This document shows, piece by piece, positions 16,244 to 23,947 of a stretch of 30,895 nt of DNA. Position numbers and translations under genes: made by a program. The notes under the pieces are model-generated. The model was not told where the DNA came from. It saw nothing but the letters and a program-made list of their open reading frames with translations, and ran no database searches. The stretch comes from JBBRVW01 sp038246545 (GTDB lineage: Bacteria > Actinomycetota > Actinomycetes > JACCUZ01): the NCBI GenBank assembly GCA_038246545.1, contig JBBRVW010000046.1:1-30895 (forward strand), given 5' to 3'. Each line of letters begins with the position of its first letter. The first letter of the stretch is position 1.

Positions 16244-17152
16244 GTGCCTGAGCTGCGTTTCGACGGACGCGTCGCCATCGTCACCGGCGCCGGTGGCGGC
16301 CTCGGCCGTTCGCACGCCCTGGCGCTGGCCGAACGCGGGGCGATGGTGCTGGTGAACGACCTCGGTGGTGCCGTGGACGGCAGCGGCGGGTCGAGCTCCG
16401 CGGCTGAGCGCGTGGTCGACGAGATCACCGCGTTCGGGGGCCAGGCGGCGGCCAACCACGACAGCGTCGCCACCGCCGAGGGTGGTGAGGCCATCGTGCA
16501 GGCGGCACTCACGGCTTTCGGTCGGGTCGACATCGTCGTCAACAACGCCGGCATCCTGCGCGACAAAGCGTTCCACAAGATGGACGCCGCGATGATCGAC
16601 GCCGTGATCGACGTCCACCTCAAAGGCGCGATGTTCGTCAGCCAGCCGGCATACCGGCTGATGCGGGAGCAGGGCTACGGCCGGATCGTGAACACCACCT
16701 CGGCGTCCGGGCTGTTCGGGAACTTCGGCCAGGCCAACTACGGTGCCGCGAAGGCCGGTCTCGCGGGCCTGACCCGGGTGCTCTCGATCGAGGGCGCGGG
16801 CCACGGGATCCGGGTCAACGCCATCGCGCCGATCGCGGCGACCCGGATGACCGACGAGCTCCTCGGTGATCTCTCCGCGAGGGTTTCGCCCGAGACAGTG
16901 AGCCCGCTGGTCGTCTACCTCGCCTCGAAGGAGTGCACGGTGAACGGCCACATCTACTCGGTGGCGGGCGGCCGGGTGGCCCGGATCTTCATCGGCGAGA
17001 CGGAGGGCGTCGTGCTGCGCGACAACACCCCCGAGGCCGTCCGGGCGCACCTCGCCGACATCGACGAGCTGGACGTCGGCGACTTCCACCAGCCCGCGTC
17101 GCTGGACGCCGAGACGACGGTGATCGCGAAGGCGCTGTTCGAGACGACCTGA
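16244..17152 (+). CDS. SDR oxidoreductase, HSD17B4/MFE-2-like 3-hydroxyacyl-CoA dehydrogenase type
   Basis: A 302-residue short-chain dehydrogenase that follows the hydrolase by two bases, starting with GTG at 16244. The Rossmann motif is VTGAGGGLGRSHALALAERG, followed by VNDLGG. The NNAG motif is present. The catalytic Tyr166 and Lys170 are in GQANYGAAKAGL, preceded by the active-site Ser region (VNTTSASGLFG). The insert DLGGAVDGSGGSSSAAERVV and a C-terminal extension of about 50 residues match the (R)-hydroxyacyl-CoA dehydrogenase part of peroxisomal multifunctional enzyme 2. It probably interconverts 3-hydroxyacyl-CoA and 3-ketoacyl-CoA, feeding or draining PHA monomers. It ends 20 bp before the converging KAS III gene. 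Confidence 0.87.
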   Translation: MPELRFDGRVAIVTGAGGGLGRSHALALAERGAMVLVNDLGGAVDGSGGSSSAAERVVDEITAFGGQAAANHDSVATAEGGEAIVQAALTAFGRVDIVVNNAGILRDKAFHKMDAAMIDAVIDVHLKGAMFVSQPAYRLMREQGYGRIVNTTSASGLFGNFGQANYGAAKAGLAGLTRVLSIEGAGHGIRVNAIAPIAATRMTDELLGDLSARVSPETVSPLVVYLASKECTVNGHIYSVAGGRVARIFIGETEGVVLRDNTPEAVRAHLADIDELDVGDFHQPASLDAETTVIAKALFETT

Positions 17153-17172
17153 CCGTCGGGCCGAGCGGACGC

Positions 17173-19134
17173 TCAGCCGAAGGCCAGCCGCACGTCGTCG
17201 GACGACGGCTCCGGGAGCGTCGCGTCCGCGAGTGCGGTCGGAACGCCATCGAGTGGTGATGTCGGCTCCAGTGCGACGACCGCGGGGTCGATGCGCAGCA
17301 CGCAGTAGCCGGCGACGGCGCCCGCGCCGAAGCCCGGTGTGAAGACCCGGACCGGCTCGGTGATGACGCCGTCGCGGACGGCATCGTGGATGGCCAGTGG
17401 GATGCTCGCCGACGACGCGTTGCCGACGCGCTCGATGTTGAAGTAGAGGCTGCTGGCGGACAGCCCGGCGTCCAGCGCGAGCTGGGTGACCATCGTCTTG
17501 TTGGCCTGGTGGGGGACGGTGAGGTCGATGCTCGCCAGCAGGGAGGCCTTGGCGCCGTCCGGGTCCGGTAGCGCCGTGAGCTCCCCGATCATCTGGGTGA
17601 GGTAGCGCCCCGCGAGCGCCTTCACCTCCGGCCCGTAGACGGTGATGTTGTTGTCGAACTCGGGGTTGGGCCAGATGATCGAGTTCACCTGGCTCGCCGG
17701 TCCGCTGGCGTAGGTCTGCAGGAATTCGATGTCCGGCGGCGAACCGGGGGGCGCGACTCCGACCACCATCGCTGCGGCGCCGTCACCGAAGATCATTCGG
17801 GATGGCCGGACGTTGCCGATCTTGTCGGAGAACTTCTCCACGCAGATGACGAGCACCGGTCGCTGGACCTCCTGCAGGATCCGGGTGGCGTCGGACAGCC
17901 CGTAGGGGAGGCCGGCGCATGCCGCGACGATGTCGCAGGACGCGTGGGTCTGGAAGATGCCGAGCTGCCCGGAGATCCAGGTGGCCACCGACGGGATCAT
18001 CCGGGTGCTGGTGCAGGTGCACACCAGGACCGCCCCGATGTCCTCCGGGCCGCGGCCTGCGTGGGCCATCGCCGCCCGGGCCGCCTGCAGCGCGATCTCT
18101 TCGAGGGTGCGTGCGGTGTACCGGCGGGCCTCGATACCGGTCTTGTCGGCGATCTCGGCCGCCGTCATCGGCGACCAGTTGTACGCGGCGTTGCGGATGA
18201 GGTCGTCGTTCGTGCATGCCAGCTCGCCGTGAACGACGGCCAGTGCCTCTATCCGTGGCTGCACTGCGAAGTGCGACCGGACGTCGACTGGCGGGTAGGG
18301 GCGGACCGGCGCGACGGCCTCCGGTGCCTCGGTGGCCGTCCTGGCGACGGCGGGCGTAACGCCTGCGTGGAGGCGACGGAGGAAGTGTCGTACCTCAAGG
18401 TCGCGCGGGTGGAAAGCCACGACGTAGTCGTCGTCGCGCAGCGCGCCGACCTCGACGAGTTCGGCCGAGGATCGGTCCCACGGGTACTGGTTGTGCAGCA
18501 CCATGGCCCAGCGGTTCAGGGCCTCGAGCTCGGGCACTTCCTCGGCGCAGTCGACGATGTCGCTGAAGTCGTAGGTGGGATAGTCGGCGTCGTACGTCGG
18601 CAGCCGGAACGTCAGGTTGGTGGGGTCCTGCAGGATCTCGGCCACGGTGGGCTTGATCGTCGGTAGCTCGCTGGCGTGGTGTTTGCGGTGCCGGAACACG
18701 TCGAAGAGGATCCCGAACACGCGGTCCTCGACCTCTCGGTCCCAGCTCGCCGGCAACGTCTCATAGGCGCCCTGCACTGCGGCGACCTTGTGGTCGCCGT
18801 CCTCCCACGGGGTCAGGACCGGCAGGAACACGTCGTCGCGCTTACGGGGCACGTCACCCCACCGGGTGGGTCGCTTCTCGTACAGCGTCATCGCGAATCT
18901 GTTGGTCCAGAAGAGGTTCAGCGCGATGTCCCGCATCAGCTCGTACCTGCTGGAGTAGTCGCCCACCTCGACCCGGTGCAGGATCTCGGTTCCCGTGGGT
19001 GCCTTCACCTCGAAGTCCCGCCGGATCACCCGATCCAGCTGCTCGACGCTGTGCATGACGGAGAGGTCGAGCTCAGGGACGAAGTTGGAGGGGAACACGA
19101 TCCGGCCGTGCTGGTTGACCACGAACGGCTGCAT
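17173..19134 (-). CDS. KAS III-type 3-oxoacyl synthase with long N-terminal extension
   Basis: A 653-residue protein. From about residue 315 onwards it is a complete ketoacyl synthase III: Cys406 in DIVAACAGLPYG, His542 in TVPHQANKTM and Asn572 in RVGNASSASIPLA. The spacings (136 and 30) are close to FabH, and GFGAGAVAGYCVLR closes the fold. These enzymes condense an acyl-CoA starter with a malonyl unit. The first 300 residues form a separate soluble region rich in aromatic and charged residues (DYSSRYELMRDIALNLFWTN, FDVFRHRKHHASELP), which I do not recognise. The ATG at 19134 follows only a weak GGAAC; the frame stays open further upstream, but that part reads like promoter DNA. It is divergent from the PhaB-type gene and might act as an NphT7-like acetoacetyl-CoA synthase. 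Confidence 0.85.
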   Translation of the reverse strand: MQPFVVNQHGRIVFPSNFVPELDLSVMHSVEQLDRVIRRDFEVKAPTGTEILHRVEVGDYSSRYELMRDIALNLFWTNRFAMTLYEKRPTRWGDVPRKRDDVFLPVLTPWEDGDHKVAAVQGAYETLPASWDREVEDRVFGILFDVFRHRKHHASELPTIKPTVAEILQDPTNLTFRLPTYDADYPTYDFSDIVDCAEEVPELEALNRWAMVLHNQYPWDRSSAELVEVGALRDDDYVVAFHPRDLEVRHFLRRLHAGVTPAVARTATEAPEAVAPVRPYPPVDVRSHFAVQPRIEALAVVHGELACTNDDLIRNAAYNWSPMTAAEIADKTGIEARRYTARTLEEIALQAARAAMAHAGRGPEDIGAVLVCTCTSTRMIPSVATWISGQLGIFQTHASCDIVAACAGLPYGLSDATRILQEVQRPVLVICVEKFSDKIGNVRPSRMIFGDGAAAMVVGVAPPGSPPDIEFLQTYASGPASQVNSIIWPNPEFDNNITVYGPEVKALAGRYLTQMIGELTALPDPDGAKASLLASIDLTVPHQANKTMVTQLALDAGLSASSLYFNIERVGNASSASIPLAIHDAVRDGVITEPVRVFTPGFGAGAVAGYCVLRIDPAVVALEPTSPLDGVPTALADATLPEPSSDDVRLAFG

Positions 19135-19232
19135 GAGGTTCCGATCATCGTGGCGGATCGCACCGACCTCGCCACCTCGACCATAAGCGGGGTATCCCGG
19201 AAAGGACCCGCCCGGTGAGAGATCCTTTGTCG

Positions 19233-19259
19233 TTCGGGACTTTTCGGGACCTTCGGCAG
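19233..19259 (+). promoter_or_regulatory. Direct repeats TTCGGGAC in the KAS III/PhaB divergent promoter
   Basis: TTCGGGACTT (19233-19242) is followed without gap by TTCGGGACCTT (19243-19253) and a weaker TTCGGCAG (19252-19259), about one helical turn apart. Tandem repeats with 10-11-bp spacing are typical of OmpR/PhoB-type regulator sites. They lie 110-140 bp ahead of the reductase and 100-125 bp ahead of the KAS III gene. No confident -35/-10 pair was identified. Confidence 0.35.
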
Positions 19260-19370
19260 AGCGCCGTACGCCGTCGTGAACGGTACGTTCCAAGCACAAG
19301 AGTGATGCAGGTTGCCCACGCTGCCACGAGGCGTCGACACCTGGACGACTTCGGGCAGGTAGGCGAGGAC

Positions 19371-20111
19371 ATGGCAGACATGACAGGCCAGGTAGCCCTG
19401 GTGACCGGCGGAGTACGAGGGATCGGGCTTGCGATCGCCGATCGACTGGCGGGGCGCGGCGTCACGGTGGCGGCGGGCTACTCCCGGGACAAGGACACGG
19501 CCCAGCTCTTCCTGGACAAGTACGGCGACACCGGTGCGACAGTGCACCAGGGGAACATCGGCTCCAACGAGGACTGCCAGCGGGTCGTCAGTGAGGTTCT
19601 CGAGCAGCACGGGCGGGTGGACGTCCTGGTGAACAACGCAGGCATTACGATCGACAAGACCGTGCGGAAGATGACCCCCGACGACTGGGACCGGGTCGTG
19701 CGCGTCGACCTCTCCGGCTCGTTCTACCTGTGCCACGCCGTGCTGCAGCACATGCTGGATCGCGGCTCGGGCCGCATCATCAACATCAGCTCGGTGATCG
19801 GCTCGTCGGGCAACATCGGTCAGGCCAATTATGCGGCCGCGAAGGCCGGCGTGTTCGGTCTCACGATGAGCCTGGCGCTCGAGACCGCCCGCAAGGGCAT
19901 CACGGTGAACTCGGTGACCCCCGGCTTCATCAGCACCGACATGACGGCAGCGGTCCCGGCGGAGGCGATGGAGAAGGTCGTCGCCAAGATCCCGGCCGGC
20001 CGTCTCGGCCAGCCCGACGAGGTGGCCAGGGTGGTGGAGTTCCTTGCCGACCCCGAGTCCGGCTACATCACCGGCCAGGTGTTCGGCGTCAACGGCGGTC
20101 TCTACATGTGA
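19371..20111 (+). CDS. phaB: Acetoacetyl-CoA / 3-oxoacyl-ACP reductase (PhaB/FabG family)
   Basis: A 246-residue SDR, exactly the usual PhaB length. It probably reduces acetoacetyl-CoA to (R)-3-hydroxybutyryl-CoA with NADPH. The cofactor motif is VTGGVRGIGLAIADRL, and NNAGITIDKT is a close match to PhaB/FabG. The active site is Ser141 (NISSVIG), Tyr154 and Lys158 (GQANYAAAKAG), and the end is GYITGQVFGVNGGLYM. The C-terminal MTLDVNGGLYM-like ending is typical of PHA-linked reductases. The ATG at 19371 follows GCGAGGAC; an in-frame ATG at 19380 is also possible. Nearby phaC supports PhaB over FabG of fatty acid synthesis, though both reactions are chemically similar. Confidence 0.85.
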   Translation: MADMTGQVALVTGGVRGIGLAIADRLAGRGVTVAAGYSRDKDTAQLFLDKYGDTGATVHQGNIGSNEDCQRVVSEVLEQHGRVDVLVNNAGITIDKTVRKMTPDDWDRVVRVDLSGSFYLCHAVLQHMLDRGSGRIINISSVIGSSGNIGQANYAAAKAGVFGLTMSLALETARKGITVNSVTPGFISTDMTAAVPAEAMEKVVAKIPAGRLGQPDEVARVVEFLADPESGYITGQVFGVNGGLYM

Positions 20112-21032
20112 CAGTGACCGCGCGGCGTCGCAACCCGCTCGGGCTCGCGCGCCGGTGGATCAGGCCTGTCGGCACGACGACGACCTTATTGGTTTATCCG
20201 CTGGCCTTGCGTTGGGGGTTGAACGAGCCGCCTGAGGTGATCAGGCGCCCGTTCGGGACCGGCCTGGTTGCCGTATCGGTGAGTCGCGGGAACGCGTTCT
20301 CCTTGCACATCGCACGCCGTGACAGTGAACCGCACCGTGCCGCCGTCCGTTCTGCCCGGACGAGGACCTCGTTGCCCAGGCCTCACCGAGCCCAGCCGGT
20401 AGAAGAACCACGGACAGCGGATCATGCCGGGTGCGGTAGGTCATGCGCCAGCTCAGTTCCAACGAGCCGGTTGACGTCACTCGACCAACGGGGACATGTC
20501 CCGGCTAGCCGACGGGCCGAGCGGACATGCCCCCCACGCATGGAAAGGTCCCCGAGGATTTCCGTGGGCCGGCGGCCGATCACGTCGAGACTGCGAGATG
20601 GGCCGGCCTCTCCCGGCGCGATCCGCAGTCGACGTCAAGGGCAGTCTGCTTTACGCCGGCGAGGACCGGAGCACCCTCGACGGGGGCGGGGACTTTCCGT
20701 GGCCATGTGAAAGTCCACCGCCACCGCCACCGTCACCGCTCATGGCCTCAGCTCCCGGCAGACACGACGGGACGCGAGGTTGCCGGCGCAGCGCCTGGCC
20801 GAGACCGATCGCGACCTGCTGGCAGCTCCGTTGCCGTCGCTGCGCAAGGTCGACAAGCGGTCGGTCCTGCGTCCGGTTCGCAGCGCCCGCTACCCGGTGC
20901 CGAAGCGGATGCTCGGCAACACCCTGCAGATCCTGGCCAACCCCGCCGGGGGGGGATCCTTATCCCTGGGATCGTTGAGGACCTCGCCGGGACCCTCTGG
21001 TGGCACCCGGGGAAGTGAGCATCCGTCCCGAC
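20112..21032. other. 920-bp stretch without a confident gene
   Basis: No reading frame here shows a recognisable family. A plus-strand piece at about 20780-20945 has codon use like real coding DNA (AETDRDLLAAPLPSLRKVDK, then YPVPKRMLGNTLQILANP), but it has only a TTG start and loses sense near 20950. It may be a gene relic. GTGACAGTGA occurs twice (near 20108 and 20319). A wide inverted repeat, GGACTTTC (20690-20697) and GAAAGTCC (20709-20716), resembles two facing half-sites. The region marks the change from the intact PHA block to the decayed zone. Confidence 0.5.
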
Positions 21033-21656
21033 TCAGGTGACCCGGATTTCCTGATGCATGCCGTTGGCGTAGTGGTTGCGCAGGTTGCAGACCAGCTCGT
21101 ATCGCCCCGGCGCCAGCGTGAGCGTCGTCCAGCCCACGGTGCCCGCGCGGATGCCCTCACCGATTCCGGCGCTGCAGCTGGCAGACGCCTCACCCAGGTC
21201 GCCCTCCTCGTCGACCTCCCCGTCCGCGTGCACGGGCCGCTGCCCGGCCCGCTGGCCCGCAGCCAGCGGCAGAACCACCAGCTCATGCGTGCGCCATCCC
21301 CGATTCGTCGCAACCAGGCTGACGGTGCCGGCGGCAAAGGCTCTGGGTGCCGCCCGCAGCATCATCCGCTCGCCGAGCGCAGCGGTGCCGCCCCTCATCC
21401 GGGTCATGCCCATGTCGCCGAGCCTCACGGTGACCAGTTGGCCGGGTAGGGCGCCGGGGGCTGGGCAGGACACCTTCGAGAAGTGGTAGCCCGAGGCGCC
21501 ACCCATCATCCCGTGGCCGGACTGGGAGCCGGTGCCACTCTGGGCGTTGCCGCCGGCACCGCAGGCGGCCAGAACGAGGCTCGCGACAACAACGACGACG
21601 GCCAACGACGCAGTCGACCTCGGGAGCTGTTTCACCGGTTCAGTAGACACACGCAC
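21033..21656 (-). CDS. Cupredoxin-domain lipoprotein (type-1 copper protein)
   Basis: A 207-residue exported blue-copper-like protein. The N-terminus has a hydrophobic helix and lipobox (LVLAACG), then a Gly/Ser/Met-rich linker. Type-1 copper ligands can be assigned: His in NRGWRTHELVVLPL, then Cys190, His195 and Met200 in ELVCNLRNHYANGMH. A long insert with acidic residues (DGEVDEEGDLGEA) sits between the first His and the Cys loop. This is the arrangement of sulfocyanin-like/halocyanin-like electron carriers or copper chaperones. The start is GTG at 21656 (an in-frame GTG at 21650 is equally possible), with no strong ribosome binding site. A DosR-like box lies 16-29 bp upstream. Together with the multicopper oxidase it suggests copper handling or alternative electron transfer. 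Confidence 0.85.
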   Translation of the reverse strand: MRVSTEPVKQLPRSTASLAVVVVVASLVLAACGAGGNAQSGTGSQSGHGMMGGASGYHFSKVSCPAPGALPGQLVTVRLGDMGMTRMRGGTAALGERMMLRAAPRAFAAGTVSLVATNRGWRTHELVVLPLAAGQRAGQRPVHADGEVDEEGDLGEASASCSAGIGEGIRAGTVGWTTLTLAPGRYELVCNLRNHYANGMHQEIRVT

Positions 21657-21671
21657 GCGCCGGCACTGGCA

Positions 21672-21685
21672 GGGTCGTAGGTCCC
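21672..21685. promoter_or_regulatory. DosR-like 14-bp box between cupredoxin and Acg remnant
   Basis: GGGTCGTAGGTCCC fits the GGGNCNNNNGNCCC core of the mycobacterial DosR/DevR site. It lies just ahead of the minus-strand cupredoxin and 114 bp ahead of the Acg remnant on the plus strand. By chance about one such match is expected every few kb at this GC content, so position and gene content carry the argument. Confidence 0.35.
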
Positions 21686-21798
21686 GTCACTACGCGCAGG
21701 AGTAGATCGGCCTCTCCGTCCAGGCTTGCTCGCGCGCGCTGGGTGACGGCTGTTGCCTGGTCGCGTGGTCCGCTGGCGCAGCGCAGCGCAGCGAAGAG

Positions 21799-22439
21799 AT
21801 GAGCAGGGACACACAAGGCCGGGCGGTTCAGGGTCCGCGTCACGTCGAGCTGTACGCCGACGCGTCGCGGCAGCTGCCCAACGCCGACCCGACCGGCCGG
21901 TCGCTGTTGGTCTCCTGCGGGTCCGCCCTGTTCAACCTGCGCGTGGCCGCTGAACACCTCGGCTTCCACCCCCGGGTCCGGGCACTCCCCGACGACGCGG
22001 ACCCGACGTTGGTCGCCGTCACCGAGGTCGACCACCCGCATCCGCGTCCGAGCGGTCTCGACGGTTACCACCCTGCGATCTCAGTCCTGTCCACGGCTCA
22101 CGACAGGCCCACCGACTGGGTCCGGGCCGGGCAGGCACTGGAACGGCTGCTGTTGGAGGCGACTCGGGCCGGCGTGTCGGCTTCGTTCCTGAACCAGCCC
22201 TCGAACAGGACGAGCTTCGCTGGCTCGTCCGGTCCCCGGCGACCGGCGTCGGGCACCCGCAGATGATCCTGCGGCTCGGGGACGGTGAGCACGTGCCGGC
22301 CACCCCACGGCGGCGCCTCACGGCGGTGCAGCGCGCGCCCCGGGCGGCCTGGGTCGCTCGTGATGACTGGCTCCCCGGCGCGAGAGTACCGCTACCCCGG
22401 CGGGTGGCGCCACGGCGCCATTCAGGAGTGCGCCGGTGA
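21799..22439 (+). pseudogene. Acg-family FMN nitroreductase remnant (deleted and frameshifted)
   Basis: The frame from ATG 21799 reads HVELYADASRQLPNADPTGR and LLVSCGSALFNLRVAAEHLG, which match Acg-type nitroreductases (Rv2032/Rv3131 family, normally about 330 residues). It then jumps from VAVTEVDHPHP straight to LSTAHDRPTDWVRAGQALER and LLLEATRAGVSASFLNQP, skipping about 110 residues of the middle. After FLNQP the frame shifts, and the true C-terminus continues in another frame (ALEQDELRWLVRSP, then PQMILRLGDGEHVPATPRRR). The first 40 or so residues are also missing. It cannot fold as an active flavoprotein. Acg proteins belong to the hypoxia/NO dormancy regulon in mycobacteria. Confidence 0.82.
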
Positions 22440-22812
22440 CGCGCCTGCCGGTGACAACCGTCAGAGGGAGGCGCACCGCCACGTCGTTCGCGCCCGGCGC
22501 GAACGGCTCGACCAGGCCGTAGATGACCGCCCGCTGGACCGGGTCGGTGACGACCTCAGCGATGCCGGTGACGACGACGCTCCACCCCCTGCGTGCGACG
22601 GGGTCGACGTCGTCGGCCTCGAACGCCAGGACGCCGCCATCGGCAGCCGATGCCAGACGTGTGTCAGCACCGGTTCGCATCACGACCGCGTCACCATGGA
22701 CGGCGAACGTGATCGGCACGACCGCCGGAAGCGCTGCGACCGTGAACACGACACGGCCCACCGCGGCACTGGCCAGCAGCGCCACGGCATCACGGGCCGG
22801 CAGTGTCTCCAT
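22318..22812 (-). CDS. Pyridoxamine 5'-phosphate oxidase-fold protein
   Basis: A 164-residue split-barrel flavin/F420-binding-type protein. The conserved start is METLPARDAVALLASAAVGR, with VVFTVAALPAVVPITFAV, HGDAVVMRTG and GWSVVVTGIAEVV following, as in the small actinobacterial family often found among dormancy genes (Rv3129-like). The ATG at 22812 is chosen because GGAGAAGAG is at good distance; the frame stays open seven codons further. The C-terminal 30 residues are low-complexity Arg/Pro/Ala and overlap the Acg remnant on the other strand, so the original stop may have been lost. A DosR-like box lies 57 bp upstream. Biochemical role unknown; such proteins bind FMN, F420 or heme. Confidence 0.8.
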   Translation of the reverse strand: METLPARDAVALLASAAVGRVVFTVAALPAVVPITFAVHGDAVVMRTGADTRLASAADGGVLAFEADDVDPVARRGWSVVVTGIAEVVTDPVQRAVIYGLVEPFAPGANDVAVRLPLTVVTGRRVTGALLNGAVAPPAGVAVLSRRGASHHERPRPPGARAAPP

Positions 22813-22868
22813 GGCCGGCTCTTCTCCAGACACGGGCCAACTGTGAGCGGCACCTCGCCTCCACGGCA

Positions 22869-22882
22869 GGGCCGAAAGTCCC
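22869..22882. promoter_or_regulatory. DosR-like box upstream of the first PNPOx-fold gene
   Basis: Read on the minus strand it is GGGACTTTCGGCCC, preceded by TC. This agrees with the DosR consensus GGGACTWWAGTCCC at 12 of 14 positions. It is centred about 63 bp ahead of the minus-strand start at 22812, a usual distance for DosR activation. Confidence 0.5.
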
Positions 22883-23158
22883 GACTTGGCGGTACTGACG
22901 GTTGCCTGGACGGCCAGACAAGGCGTGCGCCGGCGAGGTCACGGACCGGCTCCGGACGCCGGACGCGGACTTGGGCACCTGACGAAGGAAGATCATCGAT
23001 CGGCCTCCGCCTGACCGGCCCGCCGCGTGCCGCGACGATGCGCACCGTCCGGTCCGAGACCTCCTGACGTCACAAGTGCGAACCCGGTCCGGGGGACGGC
23101 GCCGCCCACCAGTCCGGATACGTCATCCGCCGCCCGCTCGCGCAGCTACGCATCGCGC
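22883..23158. other. Gap without a recognisable gene
   Basis: About 275 bases between the DosR-like box and the broken ABC exporter gene. No frame gives a recognisable family and no strong promoter or hairpin stands out. Confidence 0.4.
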
Positions 23159-23910
23159 TACCACCCGGTGCGTCCCAGCATCCCGGTGTGGCTGCCCCGC
23201 TTCAGGACCCTGCCGTCGGCGAGCACGACGATCTGGCCGACGGCCGCCCGGCCTCGCCGCCGGTAGGTCACCAGCAGGGTGGCGCGCCCCGCGCGTGACG
23301 TCGAGCAAGGTCGGCGACCAGGGCGTCGGCGGTCTCCCGGTCGAGGTCTTCTAGCACGACGACCGGGAAGACGGCGAGTAGGACCCGGGCGAGACCAGGT
23401 GACGCTGGCCGCCCGACATCCGGCCGCCGTGCTCCCCGACCGGGGTGTCGAGGCCGTCGGGCAGCCAGTCGACCCAGTCGAGCGACCGCGCTGCCGGCAA
23501 CGCGTCGCGGAGCTCGTCGCCGGTCGCATCGGGGCGTGCGAGGCGGACGCTCTCCCACACCGTGGAGTCGAAGATGTGCGCGTCCTGCGCAACCAGCCCG
23601 AGGACCCGGCGGACCGTATCGCCGTCGAGGCCTCGCAGGTCCACGCCCGAGGACGTCACCCGCCCGGCCGACGGCTCGAGGAACCGGAGCAGCACCATTC
23701 GCCGCAGTCGTCTTGCCGCCGCCGCTCTCCCCGACGAGCGCCACCCGACGACCCGGTGTCAGCTCAAGGTTGAGCCCCGCCAGCGCCTCCGGTCCCTCGG
23801 TGCTCGAGTTCGACCTGCTCGCGGCCCTTGGCCGCCCGGTGCCGGTCCTCTCGTCGCGGGTCGCCTGCAAGCCGTGCACCGTGGAGAGCAACATCGGCGC
23901 GGCCCCCGGA
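23159..23910 (-). pseudogene. CydC-type ABC exporter, nucleotide-binding domain remnant
   Basis: Only the ATPase half of a thiol-exporter-like ABC protein remains, split over at least three frames. Frame one has ALAGLNLELTPGRRVALVGE and Walker A (GESGGGKTTAA). After a break near 23695 comes LLRFLEPSAGRVTSSGVDLR, VLGLVAQDAHIFDSTVWESV and the signature MSGGQRHLV. Near 23395 it shifts to LARVLLAVFPVVVLEDLDRE, and near 23290 to ATLLVTYRRRGRAAVGQIVV and LADGRVLKRG. The order and wording fit CydC, which with CydD exports cysteine/glutathione for cytochrome bd assembly. The membrane domain is absent; the remnant ends against the nitronate monooxygenase-family gene. It is not functional. Confidence 0.75.
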
Positions 23911-23947
23911 TTCGCGGCCAACGATCCGACCGCCTCGGAACCGTCCG

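Noticed and set aside
17153..17175. GAGCG-GA-CGCTC hairpin between converging SDR and KAS III genes as a terminator
   Set aside because: Arms are only 5 bp, the loop is 2 bases and no T run follows; it also overlaps the KAS III stop.
19135..19299. Longer start for the KAS III-type gene
   Set aside because: The extra 55 codons cover intergenic repeats and read like promoter DNA; no ribosome binding site supports them.
20186..20480. Possible SsgA-like relic on the minus strand (WRMTYRTRHDPLSVVL)
   Set aside because: It resembles the Y.T.DP..V motif of SsgA-like proteins for only a short span and the rest does not follow in any frame; too weak to annotate.
19730..20710. Plus-strand open frame of 326 codons overlapping and following the PhaB-type gene
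   Set aside because: The first part is an offset frame of the reductase; the rest is Arg/Pro/Ser-rich with no recognisable domain, typical of random high-GC open frames.
22318..22360. Functional overlap of the Acg C-terminus and PNPOx-fold C-terminus
   Set aside because: The Acg gene is clearly broken, so the overlap is more likely a result of decay or deletion than a designed antisense pair.
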